Source: Cupriavidus basilensis | Lineage (GTDB): Bacteria > Pseudomonadota > Gammaproteobacteria > Burkholderiales > Burkholderiaceae | Assembly (NCBI RefSeq): GCF_000832305.1 | Contig: NZ_CP010536.1 | Location: forward strand, 2,604,001-2,668,000 | Reading direction: 5' to 3' | Length of the DNA stretch: 64,000 nt | In this document: positions 37,952 to 46,605 of the stretch, in pieces | Layout of the letters: every line of letters starts with the position of its first letter | Numbering within the stretch: the first letter of the stretch is position 1 | Notes under the pieces: generated by a model | Seen by the model: only the letters and a program-made list of their open reading frames with translations | What the model was told of the DNA's origin: nothing | Database searches by the model: none | Made by a program: the position numbers and the translations under genes

Positions 37952-38267
37952 GGTTTCGCCGATCCTTGCACGTTTTCCGCATAAGATTCGACGGAAATAT
38001 GAACATGCCGGAGGGGGTGGTAGCGCGGCTCGCAGCGGCAAGGCGCTTGCACCGGCCACCACGAAATGCGCATCAAATGACACGTCATGCAGGTGAGGCA
38101 AACTCACGAGCCAACTGCTAGCATGTCCGACATTCAGCGGCATGCCGCATGCAGCCGCCCTGCCCGCTTGAGCCCGGTTCCACGCGTCACCGGCGTGTTT
38201 CGCTTTCCAGGGGACATGCCTTCTGTAGTCCAACGCAGCAAAACAAGACCATGACGGGAGAAGACAG
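37952..38267. other. Intergenic region between sbp and cupin gene
   Basis: Divergent promoters for sbp (minus) and the cupin protein (plus) are expected here. The sequence near 37970-38005 is relatively AT-rich. I see no gene or strong repeat. Confidence 0.5.
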
Positions 38268-38666
38268 ATGATGAACATCAGAACTCTGGGGATGCTCGCG
38301 GGCGTCGGCCTATCGATCGCCTCCGGCGCCGTGCTGGCGCAGAACAGCGGCCTCACGCGCACGATTGTCGGCAAGGAAGATGTTTCCGTGCCGGGGCGCG
38401 AAGCGGTCGTGGCGCGCGTGGAGCTGGCGCCAGGGATCCATGCCGGACGGCATACGCACCCGGGAGACGAGATCAGCTATGTGGCCGAGGGGCAGGCCGA
38501 GTTGCTGGTCGAGGGGCAGCCACCTCGCCTCGTCAAGGTGGGCGAGTCGTTCGTGGTGCCCGCAGGAGTTGTACATGACGCCCACAATTCCGGCACGACA
38601 CCGACCCGGCTGATTGGCGTGTACGTTGTCGAGAAGGGCAAGCCGCTGGCCACGCCGGCACCCTGA
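38268..38666 (+). CDS. Exported cupin-domain protein
   Basis: A 132-residue small cupin with a signal peptide ending VLAQ. The cupin metal motif is visible as GRHTHPGDEISYVAEGQAEL and the second motif as VVPAGVVHDAHNSG, giving three His plus a Glu/Asp set for metal binding. The start follows GGGAG. It is divergent from sbp and stands alone. A periplasmic location is predicted; the substrate is unknown. Confidence 0.9.
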   Translation: MMNIRTLGMLAGVGLSIASGAVLAQNSGLTRTIVGKEDVSVPGREAVVARVELAPGIHAGRHTHPGDEISYVAEGQAELLVEGQPPRLVKVGESFVVPAGVVHDAHNSGTTPTRLIGVYVVEKGKPLATPAP

Positions 38667-38849
38667 GTTCGCCGCAGCGGCATCCCAGGGCGGCCAGCAC
38701 ACTAACCTGTATCGACGCTGGCCGCCCCGGCTCACAACCTGGACATTGCCGTCAGCGGCCTGCGCTGTTGACGCGGGCCGGCCACTGTCCATCGGCGATC
38801 AGCGCGCGAACCGTTTCCATCAGCAGATCCAGCAACGCAGAGACCGCGA

Positions 38850-39007
38850 TCGACCTGAGCAAGCGAGCCTTCGAGATGGGCCTGGTTATCGAGTCCGATT
38901 CAACGCCGCAGGCACGCGACGCACACGTGAGCAGTGAGATCGCCAAATGGCAGATCGTCGCGCGGGCGGCCGATATCGAGGATGCAATGAAGCATGACCC
39001 GACCTGA
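38850..39007 (+). pseudogene. Remnant of a Bug/TctC receptor C-terminus
   Basis: The frame ending at 39007 reads SDSTPQARDAHVSSEIAKWQ and IVARAADIE, closely resembling the last ~45 residues of Bug-type tripartite tricarboxylate receptors (STPEQFxxxIRxEIxKWxxVV). The rest of such a gene is absent. The minus strand at 38752-38850 ends in a stretch (LLMETVRALIADGQWPARV) that looks like a LysR C-terminus, so the breakpoint may join two remnants. Confidence 0.55.
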
Positions 39008-39200
39008 CTTTGCAAGCGCATTCGACCCCAGCCGACACCGCATGCGCGCACAGCGGTATTTCGAGGATTTCGCCGTTGGGGAGCGCTTCGTACTGCCATC
39101 CCGCACCATGACCGATGCCATGTTTGCCGTATTCCAGCTCGCCAGCGGCGATAGCCATCCCGTGCACTGTGACGTGGAATACTGCCGCGCGCGCCCTGAG
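38994..39200 (+). pseudogene. Remnant of a MaoC-like dehydratase N-terminus
   Basis: From ATG 38994 the frame reads RYFEDFAVGERFVLPSRTMT and then VFQLASGDSHPVHCDVEYCR, matching the first ~65 residues of MaoC-family hydratases. Past about 39200 the similarity stops and the frame runs into the antisense of the peroxiredoxin gene, ending at 39341. It overlaps the Bug remnant by 14 bases, as in an intact operon, so both were once functional neighbours. Confidence 0.65.
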
Positions 39201-39274
39201 CCGCCGTGGCTACCCGGCGATACAATTCCGCTGGTCTTGCTCACCCATCACACCGACACGGGATTGTGCCGCCC

Positions 39275-39946
39275 TTACCTGCCGCCTTTGGCGTGGCGCA
39301 GCGCCGGCAACATCTCGGCAGGCTCCGGCCGGTGCGTGTAGTCAGGATTGACCTCGGCATACAGGATGGTCCCATCCTGCCCGATCACGTAGCGCGCCGG
39401 CATCGGCAGCGTCCAGCTCGCGTCGCCGTTGAAGGCCGGCAGGTCGTTCTTCAGTTGCTTGTACAGATCCACCAGATAGTTCGGCAGTGCGAAGCGCAAG
39501 CCAAACGCGGCAGCCACGTCGTTATGCGTGTCGCTGAGGATGGGGAAGCTGAGCTTGTTGGTGCGCACGGACTTGCGGCTATTGACCGCGTTCTGCGGCG
39601 AAATGGCCACCACGCTGGCGCCGGCTTCCCTGAACACCGGCACGGCCTCTTCCAGCGCCTGCAGTTCCATATTGCAATACGGGCACCACACCCCGCGGTA
39701 GAAGCTGACGATGAGTGGCCCTTGCGCCAGTAGCTCCTCCGAGGAAACCGGTGCGCCCTCCGGGTCCGTCAGCGTGAAGACGGGCGCCGTGTCCCCCGCC
39801 TTCAGCGCGCGGCCTGCTTGTCCCGAGGCAATCAATTGAGCCGTAGCCCGTTCCATGATGGGATGGATTTCCGGCGGTGCGAAATACGGCGCCTTGCCGG
39901 CCTTGAAGTCCGCCTTGATGGCGTCGAGTTTTTGCTGCAGTGACAT
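39275..39946 (-). CDS. Peroxiredoxin-like thiol oxidoreductase (AhpC/TSA family)
   Basis: A 223-residue redoxin-fold protein. The catalytic segment is SFYRGVWCPYCNMELQALEE, with a Cys-x-x-Cys centre rather than the classical PxxxTxxC of typical 2-Cys peroxiredoxins. Further conserved regions are SPQNAVNSRKS and FPILSDTHNDVA. It probably reduces peroxides with thiol donors. The start at 39946 lacks a strong ribosome site. It is divergent from a LysR gene, which may control it. Confidence 0.9.
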   Translation of the reverse strand: MSLQQKLDAIKADFKAGKAPYFAPPEIHPIMERATAQLIASGQAGRALKAGDTAPVFTLTDPEGAPVSSEELLAQGPLIVSFYRGVWCPYCNMELQALEEAVPVFREAGASVVAISPQNAVNSRKSVRTNKLSFPILSDTHNDVAAAFGLRFALPNYLVDLYKQLKNDLPAFNGDASWTLPMPARYVIGQDGTILYAEVNPDYTHRPEPAEMLPALRHAKGGR

Positions 39947-40108
39947 GCTGACTACTCCATCTGATCCAAGTAAGCTGCTCGATGCGAAGGTGCACGTTGC
40001 TGGAATCATGTTCGGTCAAGCTGCTTCCCGCCGGTAGGCGAGCCGCGGGAATATGATTCATTCTTTCCGGACATAACCCGGCGGCAATCCAATGAGAGGA
40101 AGCGCATC

Positions 40109-41002
40109 GTGGACAGGATGACTGCCATGGAAACACTGGTTGCCGTCGTCGAGGCAGGCTCTTTCTCGGGCGCCGCGCGGCTGCTGAAGGTCGGGCAGCC
40201 GTCCGTATCGAAATCGGTCGCACAACTGGAAGCACAGCTCGGCGTGCGGCTGCTCGTGCGGTCCACCCGCGGCCTGTCGCCGACCGAAGCAGGAAAGAAT
40301 TTCTACGAGCACGCCAAGCGCGCGATCGAGGAAGCGGATGCCGCGGAGCATGCGGCCAGGGGCTCGGGCGCCAGTCTTTCCGGCCGCCTGCGCGTGACCG
40401 CGGCCGTCACCTTCGCGCGGCTGCATATCGTGCCGCACCTCAAAGCCTTCCTGGCCGAGCATCCGCAACTGGTGGTGGACGTGCTGCTGGAGGATGGCAA
40501 TATCGACCTGCTCGAGCATGGAGTGGATGTCGCCCTGCGCATGGGCGCGTTGCGAGATTCGGCCATGACCGCCAGGAAGATCGCGCAAAGCCAGCGGGTC
40601 GTGGTCGGCACGCCGCGCTACTTCACCGCTGCCGGCGAGCCAAAGGTGCCCGCCGACTTGCTCGCGCATGAGGCCATCGTCTACGACCGCGAGGGCGGCG
40701 GCGATGCCTGGGCGTTTCGCCGCGACGGCGCCGAGGTATCCGTCGAGGTGTCCGGCCGCTTGTGGGTCACGGCCGCCGAGGGCGTGCGTGCCGCAGTGCT
40801 CGCGGATATCGGTGTGGCGATCGGCTCCGAATGGATGTTCGCGCCGGAACTGGCCAGCGGCGAAGTCAGGCAGGTGCTCGCCGGATGGACGCTGGCACCG
40901 GTCGACCTCTGGGCGATATTTCCGACCGGCCGCATGGCCAGCGCGAAGGTGAGAGCTTTTGTCGCGTTCGTGGAAGCGGCACTGCGCCGCGACATCGCTT
41001 AG
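40109..41002 (+). CDS. LysR-family transcriptional regulator
   Basis: A 297-residue regulator with N-terminal helix-turn-helix (FSGAARLLKVGQPSVSKSVA) and an effector domain of the CrgA-like branch (RLRVTAAVTFARLHIVPHL). The start is GTG at 40109 with AGAGGA eight bases upstream; an in-frame ATG follows at 40118. It is divergent from the peroxiredoxin gene with a gap of about 160 bases, the usual arrangement for a local regulator and its target. Confidence 0.93.
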   Translation: MDRMTAMETLVAVVEAGSFSGAARLLKVGQPSVSKSVAQLEAQLGVRLLVRSTRGLSPTEAGKNFYEHAKRAIEEADAAEHAARGSGASLSGRLRVTAAVTFARLHIVPHLKAFLAEHPQLVVDVLLEDGNIDLLEHGVDVALRMGALRDSAMTARKIAQSQRVVVGTPRYFTAAGEPKVPADLLAHEAIVYDREGGGDAWAFRRDGAEVSVEVSGRLWVTAAEGVRAAVLADIGVAIGSEWMFAPELASGEVRQVLAGWTLAPVDLWAIFPTGRMASAKVRAFVAFVEAALRRDIA

Positions 41003-41030
41003 CGAAGAGAAAAAACGGATGCCGCAGCGT

Positions 41031-41255
41031 CAGCACGATGCGCTCGGTCTGGCTAGCCAGCGCGCCAAGGAACACGCAGGGACCGAGATGCCCAACCGGG
41101 TCCGGATAGTCGGCGCTGTTCAGCGGCACGTCGCGCACCCACAGTGCGCGGAATCCGAGCACGTCGGCGAGCTTGGCCGGCGCCGCCTGCTCGCGGAAGT
41201 CCGCGACGACCTGGCCCACAACCGGGCGAGCCGGACCATTAGGAACCGATAGCGC
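41031..41255 (-). pseudogene. Remnant of a luciferase-like monooxygenase
   Basis: About 75 residues on the minus strand resemble the N-terminal part of LLM-class flavin oxidoreductases: AKLADVLGFRALWVRDVPLN followed by HLGPCVFLGALASQTERIVL. No start codon with a ribosome site is evident and similarity stops at the 3' end of the LysR gene. It is a fragment left after a deletion or insertion. Confidence 0.6.
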
Positions 41256-41504
41256 CGGGCGGACAAGCGACAAGAAAAAGCCCGCCCCACTTGCGTGGCG
41301 CGGGCCAAGTTTCCGTATTCTGGAAACGGGTAGACAAGTCATGAAGAGCGCCCCCGCATCTCCATGACGGAAATCATCTTAGCGGGCGGCACCATCCTGG
41401 TCCTTGACCCACATCAAATGGCCGTCTGGTTTGTGCTGTGGTGGTGCAAAGGTAGTGCGAAGGCAGTGCGGCGCTTGTATGGAGCTTGTACGGATTTGCC
41501 GGCG
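41256..41504. other. Non-coding interval downstream of glutathione transferase
   Basis: Apart from the terminator hairpin at its left end, nothing recognisable is seen here. It separates the luciferase-like remnant from the first glutathione transferase gene. Confidence 0.5.
41275..41305 (-). terminator. Intrinsic terminator reading leftward
   Basis: GCCCGC (41280-41285) pairs with GCGGGC (41300-41305), with further pairing inside the loop (CCAC/GTGG). On the minus strand it is followed by five T. It would end minus-strand transcription coming from the glutathione transferase gene. Confidence 0.7.
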
Positions 41505-42140
41505 TCAAGCCAGGTCATCCAGCTTGACCGCAAAGCCGCGCTGCACGCCGGGACGCGCAAACAGGGCGTCGTACCAGCGCCTGACATTGGGAAACTGCGC
41601 CAGCGAGACCTGATGGCGCTCGTGGCGCCAGGCCCAGCCCAGGATCGCGAAATCTGCCACCGACAGGTCGCCGGCCACATACTCCACCTGCGCCAGGCGC
41701 CGGTCCAGCACGCCGTACAGGCGCCGCGTTTCCTCCGAGTAGCGCTTGAGCCCATAGTGCCGGTCGGCCTCCGCCTCGACCGTGCGGAAGTGATGCACCT
41801 GGCCCGGCATGGGCCCGAAGCCACCCATCTGCCACATCAGCCACTCCAGCACCGGCACACGGTCACGCAAGCTCGCGGGCAGGAACTTGCCGGTCTTCTC
41901 GGCCAGGTAAAGCAGGATCGCGCCGGATTCGAAGACGCTGATCGGCTGCCCATCGGGACCATCCGCATCGACGATGGCCGGGATCCGGTTGTTGGGGCTG
42001 ATGCGCAGGAAATCCGGTTGGTGTTGCTCGCCCTTGGTGATATTGACGGTCTTGACGGCATACGGCAGCGCCATTTCCTCGAGCGCGACGCTGATCTTGC
42101 GTCCGTTCGGCGTATTCCAGGTGTGCAGGGTGATAGTCAT
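41505..42140 (-). CDS. Glutathione S-transferase (YfcG-like)
   Basis: A 211-residue GST. The thioredoxin-like domain starts LHTWNTPNGRKISVALEE, with the Thr/Asn active-site region of YfcG-type (nu class) enzymes, and includes NNRIPAIVDADGPDGQPISV and FESGAILLYLAEKTG, the glutathione-binding Glu-Ser pair. The helical C-terminal domain has the DFAILGWAWR stretch. It lies next to another GST gene in the same direction, about 30 bases apart, so they form a likely operon. Confidence 0.94.
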   Translation of the reverse strand: MTITLHTWNTPNGRKISVALEEMALPYAVKTVNITKGEQHQPDFLRISPNNRIPAIVDADGPDGQPISVFESGAILLYLAEKTGKFLPASLRDRVPVLEWLMWQMGGFGPMPGQVHHFRTVEAEADRHYGLKRYSEETRRLYGVLDRRLAQVEYVAGDLSVADFAILGWAWRHERHQVSLAQFPNVRRWYDALFARPGVQRGFAVKLDDLA

Positions 42141-42171
42141 GGGAATCGGTTCGTGATGAGGGGATCCAGGC

Positions 42172-42801
42172 TCAGCTCAAGGGCGCCGCAACGTATTGGC
42201 GGAAGCCGGCGCGCTCGCTCACTTGCGCATACCAGCGTTCGAGATTGGGCAGCGCGGGACGATCGATCTGGCCATCCAGGCCGAACCAGCGGCGTGCGTA
42301 GGCGCCCAGCACCAGGTCGGCCAGCGTGAAGACGCCGCCCTCCATATAGTCGCGGCCTTCCAGGTGCTGATCGAGCATGCGCCACAGCCCTGCCACCACG
42401 CCGGCCTCAGCCGTCAGGCGAGCCACATCGCGTTCGGCGGCGGGCGTACGCACAAAGCCCCAGAAGACCGGCCGTTCGGCCGGCTGCAAGGTCGACAGCG
42501 ACCAGTCCAGCCAGCGGTCCACGCTGGCGCGCACCTTTGGCCCGGCCGGGTACAGCGCACCTGCCTTGCCATACTCCATGGCGAGGTAGCGCAGGATGGA
42601 GTTCGACTCCCACAGCACAAAATCGCCATCCATGATCGTCGGGACGCGCCCGTTGGGATTCATGGCGAGATAGCGGGGCTCGTTGTTGCCGCCGAACTGC
42701 ATGCCGGCGTCGATCCGCTGGAACGGCAAGCCAAGTTCTTCGCAACCCCACAGTACCTTTTGCACATTGACCGAATTCGCACGGCCCCAGATCGTCAGCA
42801 T
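42172..42801 (-). CDS. Glutathione S-transferase
   Basis: A 209-residue GST. The N-terminal domain begins MLTIWGRANSVNVQKVLWG with a candidate catalytic Ser. The glutathione site is NPNGRVPTIMD followed by WESNSILRYLA. The C-terminal domain contains FTLADLVLGAYARRW with the conserved capping Asp. The start at 42801 is chosen because GST proteins begin at this motif; an upstream in-frame ATG at 42840 would add 13 residues. It is probably co-transcribed with the downstream GST gene. Confidence 0.92.
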   Translation of the reverse strand: MLTIWGRANSVNVQKVLWGCEELGLPFQRIDAGMQFGGNNEPRYLAMNPNGRVPTIMDGDFVLWESNSILRYLAMEYGKAGALYPAGPKVRASVDRWLDWSLSTLQPAERPVFWGFVRTPAAERDVARLTAEAGVVAGLWRMLDQHLEGRDYMEGGVFTLADLVLGAYARRWFGLDGQIDRPALPNLERWYAQVSERAGFRQYVAAPLS

Positions 42802-42886
42802 TCGATGTATTCCCGTTGGAGAGTCCCGCGTTTCGCGCAATCTTCAACGATACACCAAGGTGCGGACCGGAGCCTCGGCCGGGTCG

Positions 42887-44188
42887 TTACCGCTGCGGCA
42901 TATCCGCCGCCGAATACCCCAGGCTGACCGTGGCATCCTCCGGAATCGGCGGCATGCCCGCATTCCACGCCAGCCAGGCCTCGCGCATCGCCGCCAGCCG
43001 CTGGGGTTCGCGCTTCGCCAGGTTGGCGCGCTCGCGCTCATCGCGGCTGAGATCGAACAGGTACTCGTGTCCGTCCACCTGCAGATACTTCCAGTCGCCG
43101 TCGCGCAGCGCGCGCTGGTCGCGGTGGTTCATGCGCCAGTGCAGCGGGCGGTGGAAGCGGTGCGCCGCATCGCGCAGCAACGGCATCAGCGACACGCCGT
43201 CCAGCGGGTAGCCGGGATCGGCCTGCACGCCCGCCGCATCCAGCATCGTGGCCGACCAGTCCATCGTCATGCAGTGCTGCGCGCTGGTGCCTCCCGGCGC
43301 GATCATCGCGGGCCAGTGCGCGATCCATGGCACACGGATGCCGCCCTCGGTCAGGTCCATCTTGCCGCCCACCAGCGGCCAGTTGTCCGAGAAGCGCTCA
43401 CCGCCGTTGTCGCTGGTGAAGACGATCAGGGTGTTGTCGAGCTGGCCGAGCTGGCGCAGCGCCTGCACCAGCCAGCCGATGCCCTCGTCCATGTGGCCGA
43501 TCATGCGCCGGTAGGTGTGGATGTTGCCGCCATCGAGATGGAACAGGTTGTTGCTGACCTGCGGCGCCAGCGCGGCGTCGTCGCGGGTTTCCCACGGCCA
43601 GTGCGGCGCGGTGTAATGCAGGCTCAGGAAAAACGGCGCGCCCTCCCCGCTCATGCGCGTCACGTAATCCACCGCGCGCCGCGACAGCAGATCGGTCAGG
43701 TAGCCGGGCTCCTGATGTTCCGCGTCGTTGTGCCACAGATCGTGACGGCCGCTGGAATCGCAATGCGTGAAGTAATCGACACCGCCCGCCATGGGGCCAA
43801 AAAACGCCTGATAGCCCGACAGCAGCGGGCCGAATGCCGGCGCAAAGCCCAGGTGCCATTTGCCGATCAATGCCGTGCGATAGCCCTGCGCCCGCAGCAG
43901 CGAGGGCAAGGTGGGATGCGCTGGCGGCAGGCCCAGCGCGCTGCTGCCACGGCTTTTGCTGTTGATCGGCTCCTCGGCCGCGCCGCGCAGCCGGTACTGG
44001 TAGCGCGCCGTCATCAGTGCAAAGCGCGTGGGAGAGCACACCGGCGAGTTGGCATAGCCCTGCGTCAGCATCAGGCCGTTGGCGGCCAGGCTGTCGAGCA
44101 CCGGAGACACCGGCTCGCGCCCGCCATAGCAGCCCAGGTCCGCGTAGCCGAGATCGTCGGCTACGATATAGATCAGGTTCGGTTTCAT
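42887..44188 (-). CDS. Sulfatase (formylglycine-dependent, type I)
   Basis: A 433-residue arylsulfatase-like enzyme. Metal ligands lie in IVADDLGYADLG. Cys51 in SPVCSPTRFAL is the residue expected to be converted to formylglycine. The second signature is LIGKWHLGFAP, and SDNGGERFSDNWP supplies further ligands. There is no signal peptide, so it should act in the cytosol, unusual for many sulfatases. Its ATG overlaps the stop of the upstream Bug receptor gene by four bases; the receptor may deliver the substrate to an importer encoded elsewhere. The natural sulfate ester is unknown. Confidence 0.94.
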   Translation of the reverse strand: MKPNLIYIVADDLGYADLGCYGGREPVSPVLDSLAANGLMLTQGYANSPVCSPTRFALMTARYQYRLRGAAEEPINSKSRGSSALGLPPAHPTLPSLLRAQGYRTALIGKWHLGFAPAFGPLLSGYQAFFGPMAGGVDYFTHCDSSGRHDLWHNDAEHQEPGYLTDLLSRRAVDYVTRMSGEGAPFFLSLHYTAPHWPWETRDDAALAPQVSNNLFHLDGGNIHTYRRMIGHMDEGIGWLVQALRQLGQLDNTLIVFTSDNGGERFSDNWPLVGGKMDLTEGGIRVPWIAHWPAMIAPGGTSAQHCMTMDWSATMLDAAGVQADPGYPLDGVSLMPLLRDAAHRFHRPLHWRMNHRDQRALRDGDWKYLQVDGHEYLFDLSRDERERANLAKREPQRLAAMREAWLAWNAGMPPIPEDATVSLGYSAADMPQR

Positions 44189-45162
44189 TCGACTTTCATG
44201 CCGGTGGCAACGATGAGTTGACGATATCGCTCGGACAGGTCCGACAACCGCCGCGCGGCGGCCGCGCCGGTGATGGCTTCGGGCTGTAGGTCCAGCGCCT
44301 GCATGCGAGCCTGCACATCGGGCCGCGCGAGCGCGTCGGCGATGGCGCGCTCGAGCACGCGCACCACCGGCTCCGGCGTGGCCGCCGGCACCATCGCCAC
44401 ATACAGTACCTCATGCTCCAGCTCCTTCATGCCAAGCTCGGCCACGGTAGCAATGCCCGGCGCCAGCCGCGAGCGCTGGTGGCTGGTCACCGCCAGCGCC
44501 GTCACCTTGCCCGCCTTGACGAAGGGCAGCATGCTGGGCGTGGCCAGGATGCCGCCATCCACCTCGCTGCCCACCACTGCGGTCACCGCCGGCGTGCTGC
44601 CCTTGTAAGGCACGTGGTTCAGCTTGAGGCCGGTGGCGCGCTGGAACTCCTCGATGGCCAGGTGGCCCGGGCTGCCGCTACCTCCCGAGCTGAAGTTCAG
44701 GCGCTTCGCCTTGGCCTGTTTGACCAGGTCCGGCAGCGAAGCGATGCCCGACGACGGGGACGTGCCTACCAGCAACCCCGAACTGGCCAGTATCATCAGG
44801 GGCTTGAGCTCGCCAGGCCGGAACGGCATGGCGCCGTAGATATGCGGATTGACGGTAAAAGTGGTATCGATGCCGAACAGCACCGCATAGCCATCGGCCG
44901 GGCTCTTGGCCACCGCCCCCGCGCCCAGGTTGCCGCCCGCCCCCGGCTTGTTCTCGACCACGAAGGCCTGCTTGAGCTCGCCCTGCAGCACCTCGGCCAC
45001 TGAACGGGCCAGCAGGTCGGACGGGCCACCCGGCGGGAACGAGTTGACGAAGCGCACCGGCTTGGCCGGATAGCGCTCCTGGGCGTGCGCGGCGAGTCCC
45101 GGCGCGCAGAGCAGGAGCGCAAGGGTTGCGGCCCGCAGCGGGGCGGCAAGGCGATGGAACAT
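44185..45162 (-). CDS. Bug/TctC-family periplasmic receptor
   Basis: A 325-residue tripartite tricarboxylate-type solute receptor. The signal peptide ends AAHA, followed by QERYPAKPVRFVNSFPPGGP. The conserved VENKPGAGGNLGA and LNHVPYKGSTPAV motifs are present. It overlaps the sulfatase start (ATGA), so the two are coupled; a sulfated or related anion is a reasonable guess for the ligand. The start at 45162 follows GGAG. Divergent MarR gene upstream may control it. Confidence 0.93.
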   Translation of the reverse strand: MFHRLAAPLRAATLALLLCAPGLAAHAQERYPAKPVRFVNSFPPGGPSDLLARSVAEVLQGELKQAFVVENKPGAGGNLGAGAVAKSPADGYAVLFGIDTTFTVNPHIYGAMPFRPGELKPLMILASSGLLVGTSPSSGIASLPDLVKQAKAKRLNFSSGGSGSPGHLAIEEFQRATGLKLNHVPYKGSTPAVTAVVGSEVDGGILATPSMLPFVKAGKVTALAVTSHQRSRLAPGIATVAELGMKELEHEVLYVAMVPAATPEPVVRVLERAIADALARPDVQARMQALDLQPEAITGAAAARRLSDLSERYRQLIVATGMKVE

Positions 45163-45385
45163 GGCGTGGTCTCCGTTGTTATGCATGCACTGGCATTGCG
45201 GCGCCTCGTGGCGCCGCAATGCCGGACAACTCTACTTGGCATGCCGTCGATTGTTCTAATCAATCATTTCGGTCCCCATCGCCAGTCCATCGCGGCCAAC
45301 CAGCCACGCCGGGACCGCCCGCTTCCTTGCGCCTGAGCAGCGTCATCGGGACATCCACGGCTTGCCCCATCGACTCACCTGTTGC

Positions 45386-45444
45386 GCGCCACGGCGTCAA
45401 GAAATGCGGTGTAGCATTCATCGCATTTCTTGACGCCGTGGCGC
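45386..45444. repeat. Perfect 23-bp inverted repeat with 13-base spacer
   Basis: The arms at 45386-45408 and 45422-45444 are exact reverse complements over 23 bases (each containing GGCGTCAAGAAATGCG), separated by 13 bases. No U-tract follows on either strand. It lies between the divergent Bug-sulfatase operon and the MarR gene, 87 bases before the MarR start. It could be a regulator site, a leader hairpin or a trace of an inserted element. Confidence 0.9.
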
Positions 45445-45530
45445 CGCAGGCCTGTAATGCAGCTTCTCGCGCGCCGCCTTGCCAGGCCGCGCGATCACGA
45501 ACCAACCATGCGATTCATCCGGGCCGCCCC

Positions 45531-46106
45531 ATGCCAGCTTCCAATCCAGCCTCCGATCGCCTGAACCAGCCGCAATCGATCGAGGACCTTTTTCTCTACC
45601 GCTTGAGCTGCCTGCTGGCGAATGCCGGCGGCATCGTGATCCGCTATTGCGAAGGACAATTCGGCGTCACCCGCAGGGAATGGCGCCTGCTGGCGCTACT
45701 CGCCGCGCACGGCGCGATGAGCTCGTCCGAGCTGGCGCGGCTGGCCCACCTGGACCGTCCCCGCGCTTCGCGCACGATCACGGCGATGGTGGACAAGAAG
45801 CTGATCAGCCGGGTGGCGCGGCCTGGTGATGCACGGCAGGTCACGCTGGCCTTGACCGCCGCGGGCGAGGCCCTGTACGGCGAGATCTTCCCGCTGACGA
45901 AACAGGTCAACCTTGAACTGCTCGATGCGCTCGAGGACAAGGACGCGGTGCAACTGGATGCCATGCTGATGCGGCTGGAGCAGCGCTCCCGGCAGATGGC
46001 CGCGCGCGGCGGCCTGCCGCTAGCGGACCGGCGGCGCGGCGGCAGCGCACGCAACCGCCAGGCGCTGGCATTGCACGATGCGAACGAAGCCAGCAACGGC
46101 GACTAG
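45531..46106 (+). CDS. MarR-family transcriptional regulator
   Basis: A 191-residue MarR protein. The winged helix-turn-helix is MSSSELARLAHLDRPRASRT, followed by the wing KKLISRVARPGDARQVTLAL. Long helices on both sides form the dimerisation region; the C-terminal ~30 residues are basic and probably disordered. The ATG at 45531 is the first in frame within a sensible distance but has no clear ribosome site. It is divergent from the Bug-sulfatase operon and follows a large inverted repeat. Confidence 0.9.
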   Translation: MPASNPASDRLNQPQSIEDLFLYRLSCLLANAGGIVIRYCEGQFGVTRREWRLLALLAAHGAMSSSELARLAHLDRPRASRTITAMVDKKLISRVARPGDARQVTLALTAAGEALYGEIFPLTKQVNLELLDALEDKDAVQLDAMLMRLEQRSRQMAARGGLPLADRRRGGSARNRQALALHDANEASNGD

Positions 46107-46252
46107 GCCGGCCTGGCGCACGAACTTCCCGCGCGTGCCGCGCAGCACGCCGGCGTAGCGTGACCGCTGGGAAACGCCAGGTGTCCTTGGATGGCAACGC
46201 CGCCCGCTATACTCCAGGTCCCCCAAAAAACCTCAAGCAACCGGAAACCGTC

Positions 46253-46594
46253 ATGCCCACCATCCCCGCCTGCCCCCAATGCGCCCTGGAGAACACCTAC
46301 CCCGACGGTGACAACTATGTCTGCGCCGACTGCGGCCACGAGTGGGCCATGGTGGCCGCCGCGCAGGACGATGACAGCGCCCAGGCTGTGGTGAAAGATG
46401 CCAACGGCGCCGTGTTGAACGACGGCGACGCGGTGGTGCTGATCAAGGACCTGAAGGTCAAGGGCTCGTCCATCACGCTGAAGATGGGCACCAAGGTCAA
46501 GAGCATCCGGTTGGTGGGCGGCGACCACGAGGTCGATTGCAAGATGGACGCCGGCAGCTTCATGCTCAAGGCCTGCTACCTGCGCAAGGCCTGA
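46253..46594 (+). CDS. PhnA/YjdM-family zinc-ribbon protein
   Basis: A 113-residue protein. The N-terminal zinc ribbon has two Cys pairs (CPQCAL and CADCGHEW). The C-terminal beta domain contains DGDAVVLIKDLKVKGSS and IRLVGGDHEVDCK, the YjdM hallmark. Family members were named for alkylphosphonate use but their role is not settled. It converges on the LysR gene at 46606 with only 11 bases between stops. Confidence 0.93.
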   Translation: MPTIPACPQCALENTYPDGDNYVCADCGHEWAMVAAAQDDDSAQAVVKDANGAVLNDGDAVVLIKDLKVKGSSITLKMGTKVKSIRLVGGDHEVDCKMDAGSFMLKACYLRKA

Positions 46595-46605
46595 GCCTGG
46601 CCGGA

